This document shows positions 20,706 to 29,527 of a stretch of DNA of 36,265 nt, in pieces. Numbering within the stretch: the first letter of the stretch is position 1; every line of letters starts with the position of its first letter. The translations under genes were made by a program, and so were the position numbers. Below the pieces are notes generated by a model that saw nothing but the letters and a program-made list of their open reading frames with translations, searched no databases and was not told the DNA's origin. This stretch comes from Arcicella sp. (GTDB lineage: Bacteria; Bacteroidota; Bacteroidia; Cytophagales; Spirosomataceae): the NCBI GenBank assembly GCA_025454855.1, contig JALONS010000010.1:1-36265 (forward strand). The letters are read 5' to 3'.

Positions 20706-21614
20706 CTAATTCTCGAGTGTGGGTATTGATGAATGACCCATTTTCTGTGATTCTACTTTAAGAATGATATTCTGAACATCCTCAACCGTTATTTTTTTTA
20801 TGCACGCACTATCATAAGGACAGCCGTCTTGTCCCCACAAGAGAAAGTAACAAGGGGCACAAGGCATTTTATAATAGATATTGATATGTTCCTTATGCCC
20901 GTGTGTATTTACATCTGAATCCGAAAATAGAACTATTGCGGGGATTTTGGCGGAATTAGCAGCGTGAGCCAAGCCACCATCAGTTCCTACAAAGTATTGG
21001 GCATGAGTCATCATTGCGATTGCCCCTCTCAATGAGGTTTTACCTAAAAAATCCACGGCTCCCTTGACGTGATACTCGTCTTTTTGCCCTAATTGGATAA
21101 AAGTATATTCAGGCATTCTTCTTATCAATTCTTCCCACTTTTCAGGAGCCCACATATGATATTTTGAATTCCGAGAAGTTACGTGAATACAGATAGGATT
21201 CTTATACTTACTCATTATATGCAATGCATCACTTTTCTCTTTTTCTGTTAAGTAAACCTGCACACGGTGGTCATTTAACTTAACTCCTAATATATCCGCT
21301 ACGATTTCCTTACCGTGTTTTGTTGTTTTCAGAAATGTAGGCGGAATTGCCTGAAAATGAGTATCATACACTTTTACAAATTTTTTCAAAATTTCTAATT
21401 GCCAAATTTTTATATTGACTATCGAATCAATGTAAGGATTGTTGGCGTAGATTTCTTTAAAGTACCATCTGATACAATAAACAATTATTTTACAGTCTGG
21501 ATAGGTCTCTTTTAGAGCTTTAAAGGAAGGAGTATTGGCTAAACCATCTCCAACGCCCCCCCAAGTTTCAATCCTAAAAACTTTTCTGTTATTTTTTTTT
21601 AAAAAATTTATCAT
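20706..21614 (-). CDS. GT9-family (heptosyltransferase-like) glycosyltransferase
   Basis: GGVGDGLANTPSFKALKETYPDCKI; FVGTDGGLAHAANSAKIPAIVLF; C-terminal Cys cluster CAPCYFLLWGQDGCPYDSAC. Confidence 0.88.
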   Translation of the reverse strand: MINFLKKNNRKVFRIETWGGVGDGLANTPSFKALKETYPDCKIIVYCIRWYFKEIYANNPYIDSIVNIKIWQLEILKKFVKVYDTHFQAIPPTFLKTTKHGKEIVADILGVKLNDHRVQVYLTEKEKSDALHIMSKYKNPICIHVTSRNSKYHMWAPEKWEELIRRMPEYTFIQLGQKDEYHVKGAVDFLGKTSLRGAIAMMTHAQYFVGTDGGLAHAANSAKIPAIVLFSDSDVNTHGHKEHINIYYKMPCAPCYFLLWGQDGCPYDSACIKKITVEDVQNIILKVESQKMGHSSIPTLEN

Positions 21615-21874
21615 AAGCTTGCAGTTTGTTTGAATTGAGAATCCATATTTTCAACCGTGATGCTATCGCTATATTGAGACTCCTTTTCTAAAAACCACCG
21701 TAATTCTTCAAGCCTTGCTCGGTTTACTCTTTCTTCCAGATACCAAAAGTTGAATATGTATCTATCTCTTTTGAAAAACGGTATCTTTAAACCCTCTATA
21801 CGAGCAGCATAAATATTGATGATGTTCTGTTCTATCTCAGCTATTCTTAATTGAATTTCTGTTGTATCCCTCAT
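21611..21874 (-). CDS. Small helical protein of unknown function, overlapping the downstream GT9 start by 4 bp
   Basis: 87-aa ORF in the operon strand, translationally coupled overlap; predicted charged helices. Confidence 0.6.
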   Translation of the reverse strand: MRDTTEIQLRIAEIEQNIINIYAARIEGLKIPFFKRDRYIFNFWYLEERVNRARLEELRWFLEKESQYSDSITVENMDSQFKQTASL

Positions 21875-21998
21875 GGTGAAATTGATTTAATGAAAAAACA
21901 TCTGCAAGTAGAGTGCGAAATAGCTTTTGGAAATTAAATTTGATATATATGGAAACACTAATATGTTCCGCCTTTCTCTATCATATGATTAAAAAAAA

Positions 21999-22922
21999 CT
22001 ATTCAACTGTAAAATGATTTTCAAAAGTGTGTTCCTTCGCTAATTCTTTTTCAACAAAATCATTCAAAATCTTTTGCCTAATTGATTTTTCTACTTCCGA
22101 CTTTTTGATATTTTTCATGCAAAGTCTGTTGTATGGACATTCATCATCTCCTAAAATATCTACACAGGGAGAGCAGAGAGTTTTTTTATAAATATTAGTA
22201 TTTGAACTATATCCCCAGATGGCTGGATTTGAGGGTCCAAAAAGAACAACTGCTGGTACACCAACCGCTACTGCTGCGTGACCTAAAAAAGTTTCAACCC
22301 CGACAAACCCTTTCATGTATTTTAGCATAGCAACCGACATTCTAAGTGAGGTTTTACCCCGAAAGTCCACCGTACCTTTTATGTAGGGTTCATCTGCAAG
22401 ACCAAGTTGTATGAACGTAACATCAGGCATGTCATGCACTAACTTTTCCCATTCAACCAAGTCCCATTCTTGGTTTTTTGTGGTTCTTGAGGTCGGGTTA
22501 ATAGCAATGGGATTATTATATTTTTTTACGATTGCTCGGGCTTCTATTTCTTCTTCAGGTGTCAAAAACATTTGAGGTTTTATATCATTGACTTCCACTT
22601 CCATCATTTCACCAACAATTTTGGCGGCTGACATTTCATAAAAAATACTTGGGCGTAGGAGTCCATAGCATAACCATTCATAATTTATGGTTTTAACCAG
22701 TAAATATTGAACCATCTTGTTCAACTTAGTGACCCATGAAGGCAGCTTTCTAAGTGTGTCAATATTAGGGTTATGTTTAAAAATATCATAATGGCTTGAA
22801 TGTGTACACAACAATGAAATTTTACATTCTGGATACTTTTCTTTGAGAGCTTTGAATGTTGGAGTTGATAACAAACTATCGCCAACGCCACCCCATGATA
22901 GTATTTTAAATGTTTTTTGCAT
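21999..22922 (-). CDS. GT9-family (heptosyltransferase-like) glycosyltransferase
   Basis: WGGVGDSLLSTPTFKALKEKYPECKISLLC; FVGVETFLGHAAVAVGVPAVVLFGPSNP; CSPCVDILGDDECPYNRLC. Confidence 0.88.
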   Translation of the reverse strand: MQKTFKILSWGGVGDSLLSTPTFKALKEKYPECKISLLCTHSSHYDIFKHNPNIDTLRKLPSWVTKLNKMVQYLLVKTINYEWLCYGLLRPSIFYEMSAAKIVGEMMEVEVNDIKPQMFLTPEEEIEARAIVKKYNNPIAINPTSRTTKNQEWDLVEWEKLVHDMPDVTFIQLGLADEPYIKGTVDFRGKTSLRMSVAMLKYMKGFVGVETFLGHAAVAVGVPAVVLFGPSNPAIWGYSSNTNIYKKTLCSPCVDILGDDECPYNRLCMKNIKKSEVEKSIRQKILNDFVEKELAKEHTFENHFTVE

Positions 22923-22931
22923 AAATGTTAC

Positions 22932-23132
22932 TTAGATTTCACTAATAAATTCTAATTGTTTCAGAGCAAAAGCATAAATTGCCTTTTCTTGTGCTAAAAA
23001 AGATAATAACTGAAATTTCCTTTCACGATGCGGCTTTGACATTTCTTTTTCTAAACCATGTTCGATAATAGCTAATTGGGCTTTTAATGAAACCTTTCTA
23101 TCTACAACTATTTTCGCTGAAATATTTTCCAT
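22932..23132 (-). CDS. Small helical protein of unknown function, 9 bp upstream of GT9
   Basis: 66-aa ORF on operon strand, same position relative to a GT9 as 21611-21874; C-terminal LxxLxFI/LRWFLE-like similarity. Confidence 0.55.
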   Translation of the reverse strand: MENISAKIVVDRKVSLKAQLAIIEHGLEKEMSKPHRERKFQLLSFLAQEKAIYAFALKQLEFISEI

Positions 23133-23162
23133 CTCTTTAAGGTTTTACCTCTATTAATAAAT

Positions 23163-23322
23163 CAAGCTGTTTACACTTTCCGTTTCTGATTGAAATTATT
23201 CTATTTTTGAATTTGTTTTTTTTGAAATTTGCGAAACATAGCAGAGCTACTTTGGGCAAATTTTAATAAAGCTCTTTTAAAAAGGCTTCATTCAGTGCAA
23301 AAGGGAAAGTTCAAACAGCTTC
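23163..23322 (-). repeat. MITE-like element copy 2, inverted relative to 5422-5574
   Basis: Termini CAAGCTGTTTACACTTTCC ... GGGAAAGTTCAAACAGCTTC; reverse complement aligns with 5422-5574 over its ends and an internal GTAGCTCTGCTATGTTTCGCAAATTTC block. Confidence 0.7.
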
Positions 23323-23335
23323 ATTATCTATCCGT

Positions 23336-24955
23336 TTAAGCAAAAACTTCTTCTTTGAATTTTGAATACAAAATCTCTTTTTCTCCAAAAAGACGTTCAG
23401 CAATTATTCCTCTCTTTGAACAAGTCTCTAACAGTTTATTGGAAGCTACAATCGGATTTGAATCATCAGTATATTTGATACTACTGATAAATTTCAACCA
23501 AGGTTCTTGCCCCATAGCATACACGTATGCTTCTAAGGGATTAAAAGTATCAATAATTGCCATTCCTCTGTCATAATTAGACCCTGCGAGTCTTCGAGAA
23601 TTATCCTTTTCTCGGGATAGTTCGTTCATCAGTAATGGACCATATAGCCAACTCAAAGGGGCTCCATCACATTCCATTCCTAACATTACAACATCCACAT
23701 CACCTGTCTGTTGATGTACCCGTTCATAAAGTTTAGGCTCTATATTACAAGAATCAGCCACAAACAATATTGAAAATTCTTGAATTTTTACTAAATAACA
23801 AAGTTTGGTTTTTATATCTAAATCACTATGTTCTCCCACAAAAGGTATTCCCATAATATCGCAATCATCAAAGGAAATAGTATCCATTTCATCAATTTCT
23901 ACAATATTTTTAAAACCAATATTCTTGAACATTAAGCCTAAATTGGGGTCTTGAAGAGTCCCTGAATTTGTTCTGGGAATTACTAAGTTTTTAATCCTAT
24001 GCCGTAGTGGAAGAAGCGTTTCAAAAAGAATATGGTCTTGATGGTTATGTGTGATAAGTACATAATCAATCTCATCTGGCAAATCAAAATCTGAGAATCT
24101 TTCAACCTCTGTTTGATAGCCATAATAACTCACGATGGGGTCAATCAAAATACTGACTCCTTTGGTTTCAATTAATACACAAGCATGACCAAAATATCTC
24201 ATCCTAATAAATTCTCCCTCGTAGTTTTCGTATGAAGGAGGAGCTTCTTCAGTAAAAAACGACATAAATAATGGCATATCTTCTTCGTCAATATCAATCA
24301 AATCAAAAACTTTCGATAGATATTCTGGCTTTCTTTTCATACCAGCTAAAACATCAATAACACTATGACTGAAAGGAATATTTAAGTAAACTGAGTTTTT
24401 GTCTTTCAAACGTGGTGTACTCAACACAAAGGGGCGTTCATCATTATCTGTCAGCCACATAGCTATTCCTTGAGCAGTTGTATCATAATATTCACTTTTG
24501 TAGAGCAGAGACTCAAAGAATCTAAAAGAAGGATTTCCATTAATATCATATACCAATTCAACAAAACCTTTTAAAATTTCTGGTACTTTCTCATAAAGCG
24601 GTTCTAATGAATATCCATGAGCATTTGCTTTGAGCATACTATCTAATTCTTTGACTGCTTCAGAAAAATCTAACATCCTCTGGCGACTAATAATTGTTTC
24701 CTCTTTTAATGTCTTTACATCTTCAACCCTTTCCTTGGGAATATCCATAAAAGGTCCACCTAACATTTTAGGATTCTTTACAGCAACTTCATGCACCTGT
24801 GGTGCTTGAATGAAAGAATTCATAATTTTCAGATGGCGACCAGTAATATTCAAAGCTGCTGTTGCTGGAGAAACTAAATGACTCCAAGCATACCAACGGT
24901 CAATCAATGGTTCAATCACAACATTGGAAAGTAAGTATAAAGGTTTGTCAAACAT
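23336..24955 (-). CDS. CmlA-type diiron NRPS amino-acid beta-hydroxylase (MBL-fold C-terminal domain)
   Basis: N-terminal IEPLIDRWYAWSHLVSPATAALNITGRHLKIM...AVKNPKMLGGPFMDIP typical of the CmlA-like family; MBL motif LITHNHQDH, GEHSDL, ADSCN; SRRLAGSNYDRG...YVYAMGQEPWLKF. Confidence 0.83.
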   Translation of the reverse strand: MFDKPLYLLSNVVIEPLIDRWYAWSHLVSPATAALNITGRHLKIMNSFIQAPQVHEVAVKNPKMLGGPFMDIPKERVEDVKTLKEETIISRQRMLDFSEAVKELDSMLKANAHGYSLEPLYEKVPEILKGFVELVYDINGNPSFRFFESLLYKSEYYDTTAQGIAMWLTDNDERPFVLSTPRLKDKNSVYLNIPFSHSVIDVLAGMKRKPEYLSKVFDLIDIDEEDMPLFMSFFTEEAPPSYENYEGEFIRMRYFGHACVLIETKGVSILIDPIVSYYGYQTEVERFSDFDLPDEIDYVLITHNHQDHILFETLLPLRHRIKNLVIPRTNSGTLQDPNLGLMFKNIGFKNIVEIDEMDTISFDDCDIMGIPFVGEHSDLDIKTKLCYLVKIQEFSILFVADSCNIEPKLYERVHQQTGDVDVVMLGMECDGAPLSWLYGPLLMNELSREKDNSRRLAGSNYDRGMAIIDTFNPLEAYVYAMGQEPWLKFISSIKYTDDSNPIVASNKLLETCSKRGIIAERLFGEKEILYSKFKEEVFA

Positions 24956-24979
24956 TTTATTTGAGATTTTATTAATTGT

Positions 24980-25702
24980 TTAAACTATTGCTCTCTGCAA
25001 CAATTGCTCTATCCTATCCTTCATTTCAGTAATAATTTCGGCAGTATGATTGTAGATAAAAAAATGGTCGCCTTCGTATTGCTTCACGGTTGTTTCTTCA
25101 GTGCTTTCATGTTGCCAAGTCTGTGCTTCTTCAAGGTTGGTATCATCTGCTGTTCCAATTCTTACTTCCATTGGAATTGACCATGGTTGTGTAAGTTCAT
25201 ATTCATATTTTTCGACAGCCTCAAAATCTGCTTTCAGGATTGGTAGGTAGAATTCAAGTATCTCTGAATTCTTTAATATCTCGTCAGGTAATCCCCCCAA
25301 GATTTTCACTTTTGAGATGAAATCATCATCTGGTAAAAGATAATAATTATCATTTTCTCTTTTAACAGAAGGACCTCTACTTCCTGTTAAGAATAACATC
25401 AATGGTGGATTCAGAAAACATTCTGTAATTCTTTTTGTCACTAAGTAGGCAATTAGAGTACCCATACTATGACCATAAATCACATATTGAATGTTACTAA
25501 TTTCATCTTTAATTTGACCAAACACATCTTCGACAATAGCATCAATATCTGTCAATAGATTTTCTTTCATTCTTTTGCCTCTTCCAGGAATTTCAAGCGG
25601 AATAATTTTGAAATCATCAGAAGCATAACTCATGTAATTCCGATACGAGTAACTACTTCCACCAGCAAATGGCAATAAGAATACTGTAACTTGGCTATTC
25701 AT
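24980..25702 (-). CDS. Type II thioesterase
   Basis: FLLPFAGGSSYSYRNY, IPLEIPGRGKRMKENL, YGHSMGTLIAYLV, GDHFFIYNH. Confidence 0.95.
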   Translation of the reverse strand: MNSQVTVFLLPFAGGSSYSYRNYMSYASDDFKIIPLEIPGRGKRMKENLLTDIDAIVEDVFGQIKDEISNIQYVIYGHSMGTLIAYLVTKRITECFLNPPLMLFLTGSRGPSVKRENDNYYLLPDDDFISKVKILGGLPDEILKNSEILEFYLPILKADFEAVEKYEYELTQPWSIPMEVRIGTADDTNLEEAQTWQHESTEETTVKQYEGDHFFIYNHTAEIITEMKDRIEQLLQRAIV

Positions 25703-25746
25703 TAATTTGTCTGTTTTATTTTACAAATGATAAGATTATTGCCTAT

Positions 25747-27078
25747 CTATCGTGATGCCAAGAAAAGGGTAACTTTAGAATATGCCACACCTGCGTGTTG
25801 AATTTCAGCTAAATTGGCTATTGTAGCAATAGAGGCTTTAACTACATTACTTGCAAATGCATAATTATATTTTTTTGAAGAATTATCATTTTTAAGAATA
25901 ATTTTATCTCTTGTATAACCCGTATCATTAATGTCTATTGCCTTCAATTTACCGTACCAAAACGCTACATGGTCGCTTGTGGCAAGTTCAGGGGTTAGTT
26001 TACCGTCACGTGGGGTTACTAATGAAATTAATTTCAAATCAGGAACAAACTGTTTGACATTTTTATCAAATTCATTCATCAAGGACACTGAATTTTCATT
26101 TGATACATTTAGAATAAAATCTCCTTTATATTGATTGTTTTCAAGATATTGAGCCTGCTCTGGAAACAACAATTCAAACCCTTTTGGGAAAGATTGAGAC
26201 CATGGCACAGGTCTATAATTACTAATTCCATCTAAACAAATTGCACCCTCCATCTTCTCATTTTCTTTCAATCCGCCCTCAAAAATATACTTTACACAGC
26301 CCGTAGATTCTTTGAATTTCAAATCAAAACCTGCAAAAACCACCGTTTTCTTAAACTGATATTGAGATAAAATCCGTGAAGCTTCTATAAGCCCTGCCAC
26401 TCCTGAACTATTGTCATCACTACCTTTTGTTTTGTCTTGATTATCAAAATTAGCACTTAGGATATAAAAGTTTTGTTCCTCAAGATTCCCCAATTTTTTA
26501 CCGAAAATATTGAAAGTATTATATTGACCAATGGAAAACTCTTGCTTATCTATAAACAATTTTTGCTCAGTGAAATTTTTAACAATATAATTCCTTGCTT
26601 TTGTTAGACCAATCATTCCGTCAAGGGTTGCAGGATAACGATTACCTAATAAATGTTCTACTGATTTTTGTAATCTAACTGTATCTACTTGATTTATTAA
26701 ATCGAAAATATTTATTTTGAAAAGGTCATCTGCTACGAGTTTCACATAGAAATTTCCAATAGATTCTGAACTATTCTTATAGTTCCAAATTATTTTTTTA
26801 TCATTCCCCACCTCAATATCTTTTCCAATATCGCCCATAGCACTCGCAATATCTACATTAAACGTTTGTCCATTATCATTTGAGACATTTAAAGAAATGG
26901 TTATTTTTTCATTTTCTACATCTTTCAAATCATATGTAATTTGCAATTCTTTCTTTAAGGTATCATTTGAAACTCTCAAATTCAGTATTTGAGGTACTTG
27001 ATTAAATTTTGACTGAGCCTGAGAATACCAAAAACCCAAAATCAGTAATACGGAAAGAAAAATAGTTTTGATTTTCAT
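25747..27078 (-). CDS. Secreted M28-like peptidase-fold protein with degenerate metal ligands
   Basis: Signal peptide; FYILSANFDNQDKTKGSDDNSSGVAGLIEASRIL; AICLDGISNY; TSDHVAFWY. Confidence 0.82.
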   Translation of the reverse strand: MKIKTIFLSVLLILGFWYSQAQSKFNQVPQILNLRVSNDTLKKELQITYDLKDVENEKITISLNVSNDNGQTFNVDIASAMGDIGKDIEVGNDKKIIWNYKNSSESIGNFYVKLVADDLFKINIFDLINQVDTVRLQKSVEHLLGNRYPATLDGMIGLTKARNYIVKNFTEQKLFIDKQEFSIGQYNTFNIFGKKLGNLEEQNFYILSANFDNQDKTKGSDDNSSGVAGLIEASRILSQYQFKKTVVFAGFDLKFKESTGCVKYIFEGGLKENEKMEGAICLDGISNYRPVPWSQSFPKGFELLFPEQAQYLENNQYKGDFILNVSNENSVSLMNEFDKNVKQFVPDLKLISLVTPRDGKLTPELATSDHVAFWYGKLKAIDINDTGYTRDKIILKNDNSSKKYNYAFASNVVKASIATIANLAEIQHAGVAYSKVTLFLASR

Positions 27079-27085
27079 AAAAGTT

Positions 27086-28096
27086 CTATTTAAATGATTG
27101 ATTTAATGCTCCAATTACCCATGTCTTGCCCCAATTTTCACGCTCTTGCTTTGTCCAAAGCTTGGGGAAAAATATAATTTTTTGAAAACGTGGGGGTAGA
27201 TATGCCTGCCAGTTAGTACCACCTGTACCTTCTTTTACTTCTACATTTGTTCGGAGGTGGCGAATAGCTGCCTTATAGTGTGCTAATCGCCAATCAATAT
27301 TAGCAAGCATATCCAATCTTCGTAACTCCATTACAACTTTTTCCCGCTCAGGGCTGGTTATGGTTTTAGAATCTAAATTTTTAAAAACCTGCCAAAGATT
27401 TTTATTTTCAAATTTGATAGCGTGGTTAAGTAATGTCCAATCATATTTTTCAATAAAATGTACCAAACTCAGGTCTCTTTTACCATTTTTAACGTCCGTC
27501 GCTCCTGTTTTCCAGTATATTTGATTATAAAGCTCCTTTAATTTGTTTCTTCCTTCTTCAAACGAAGGCTGTTCTCGATAAGATAAGGCTCTTAAATTTT
27601 CAAGATCCGTTGCCATTAATTCTATTTCTCTGAACTGTGCTGACTGAAAACCACTTGCAGGCCAAAGAGCGTATCTAAATTCCAAGAATTGCTTTTGATC
27701 AAGCCCATCAATCATAATATCAAAAGAGTATATTAAATTCTCGTAATATCTGTTCATTCGCATTAATCCAACAAGAAAGTCTTCATCACAAATATTTTTG
27801 GTACCTGTTATCTTTCTTATTTCACTAATAATCAACTTGAAGTATAACTCTGTTATTTGATGATAGACAATGAAAATCATTTCATCTGAAAATGTCGTTT
27901 TGGGATGTTGAATGCTCAACAAAGTATCAGTATGGATATAATCCCAATATTTGGTATGTTCGGTATAATAAAGTCTATCAAGATGACAGGCTATATTCTG
28001 ATCAACTTCTTTATACTTTTCACTTAGCCGAAACACTTTTTGCTGAATAGCGTCATCAATTACTAATGAGTCTTCCATAAGTTGTTGCTGGTTCAT
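27086..28096 (-). CDS. Tryptophan 2,3-dioxygenase family protein
   Basis: FIVYHQITELYFKLIISEIRKI; DWRLAHYKAAIRHL (heme His region); EGTGGTNWQAYLPPRFQKIIFFPKLW. Confidence 0.9.
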   Translation of the reverse strand: MNQQQLMEDSLVIDDAIQQKVFRLSEKYKEVDQNIACHLDRLYYTEHTKYWDYIHTDTLLSIQHPKTTFSDEMIFIVYHQITELYFKLIISEIRKITGTKNICDEDFLVGLMRMNRYYENLIYSFDIMIDGLDQKQFLEFRYALWPASGFQSAQFREIELMATDLENLRALSYREQPSFEEGRNKLKELYNQIYWKTGATDVKNGKRDLSLVHFIEKYDWTLLNHAIKFENKNLWQVFKNLDSKTITSPEREKVVMELRRLDMLANIDWRLAHYKAAIRHLRTNVEVKEGTGGTNWQAYLPPRFQKIIFFPKLWTKQERENWGKTWVIGALNQSFK

Positions 28097-28100
28097 ATTG

Positions 28101-29498
28101 TCAAATATATTGCTTCTCTCTGTGAAATATCTGAGAGTTGATTAAATCAATTCCTTTTTCAAAATCATTACTTTGACTTATTTTTTCTCTCATCTGTAGA
28201 ATTTTTTCTTTAAAAGATTTTGTGGTTAGAATTTGCTCGACTTTTGTTCTTATTACGTTAGCTTTATCTTTCCGAACGTCTCCTTTCAGACCCAACCCAT
28301 GATAAATTACTCTGGCAGCATTCCCTGGTTGATCAACAGCAGTTGGAAAAACAATCATCGGAACTCCTGAGAGAATACATTCTACTACTGACGACATACC
28401 TCCATGTGTAAGCATAACATGGGTGAATTCCAAAACTTCTAATTGTGGGACATTATTAGCAATGAAAATATTTTCGGGAACACTCTCAAATTTACCAATA
28501 TCAATTACCGAACCAACAGACATAATAACACTGTAATTCTCACTATTCCCAAAAGCTTTGATTACCTCACAAAAAAACTTAAAACATTCATTATATTGAT
28601 GCTGCGTTCCTAAAGAGCAATAAATCAAAGTTTTATGTTTTCTATCGCTGATAAAATCATTCAATTCATTACTCATGGGTTCCCTAATTCTATCAAAATC
28701 AATAGCATGACCAATATAATGTTCATTTGATTTAACACATCTTGGAAAATCAAAATCTTTTGGTGAGGAAATTAATTCTGGATAATTATTGAGTCCAATC
28801 CAAAAAGGTCTCCGAGAATCTGCCACTTTCTGCAATGGAAAGTTTTGAGCATTAGCAACTTTATGTAACCAATAATTTCGAGTCAATTCATTTGATAATC
28901 CGTTATTGGTGGGCAAAAACCTTCCCAAAACACTGTAAAACCAATTGTTTGTTTTTTTATAGATATTAAAAACCTCCCAAGTCATTTCCGAAATAAAGTG
29001 ACTATAGAAAGAATCAGAGGGTACAAAACTAAAGTGAAAATGTGGAATATTAGATGCCCGAGTTGCCGAGACAAAAACACTCCACATCATTATTGGAATT
29101 TTGTACTTAGCAAGAATAATAGCATCATAAATAAAATTAAAGTCCAGAATAATTAAATCTGGCTTAGTTGATTCTATAAAATCTGCATACATCTCTCCTT
29201 TCAAAACAAATAATTCTCTATCTTGAAAATATTGCAAGATATTTTTCAAATAGCTCATCTTTCTTCCGAAAAAACCATTATTCTTCAAACCTTTCGCTTG
29301 ATTAAAAACTGGAAAGTTAACGTTAGCTAATTTTGCAAATTCAAATCCTTGTTTTTCAATTTCGGCTTTAAATTTAGCATCGTGTGTCGAATCCAGATAG
29401 ATAATTTTATTTCCCAAAGACTGTAACCTTCTTGCGGTACGATAAGAAGTATTATAATGTCCTTGACCACTGTGAATGATAAATACAATGTTAGCCAT
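28101..29498 (-). CDS. GT1/MGT-family glycosyltransferase (paralog of 3943-5325)
   Basis: LIYCSLGTQHQYNECFKFF; LTHGGMSSVVECILSGVPMIVFPTAVDQPGNAARVIYHGLGLKG. Confidence 0.88.
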   Translation of the reverse strand: MANIVFIIHSGQGHYNTSYRTARRLQSLGNKIIYLDSTHDAKFKAEIEKQGFEFAKLANVNFPVFNQAKGLKNNGFFGRKMSYLKNILQYFQDRELFVLKGEMYADFIESTKPDLIILDFNFIYDAIILAKYKIPIMMWSVFVSATRASNIPHFHFSFVPSDSFYSHFISEMTWEVFNIYKKTNNWFYSVLGRFLPTNNGLSNELTRNYWLHKVANAQNFPLQKVADSRRPFWIGLNNYPELISSPKDFDFPRCVKSNEHYIGHAIDFDRIREPMSNELNDFISDRKHKTLIYCSLGTQHQYNECFKFFCEVIKAFGNSENYSVIMSVGSVIDIGKFESVPENIFIANNVPQLEVLEFTHVMLTHGGMSSVVECILSGVPMIVFPTAVDQPGNAARVIYHGLGLKGDVRKDKANVIRTKVEQILTTKSFKEKILQMREKISQSNDFEKGIDLINSQIFHREKQYI

Positions 29499-29527
29499 AA
29501 TTGAGAATCAAAGATTGAATCATGAAT

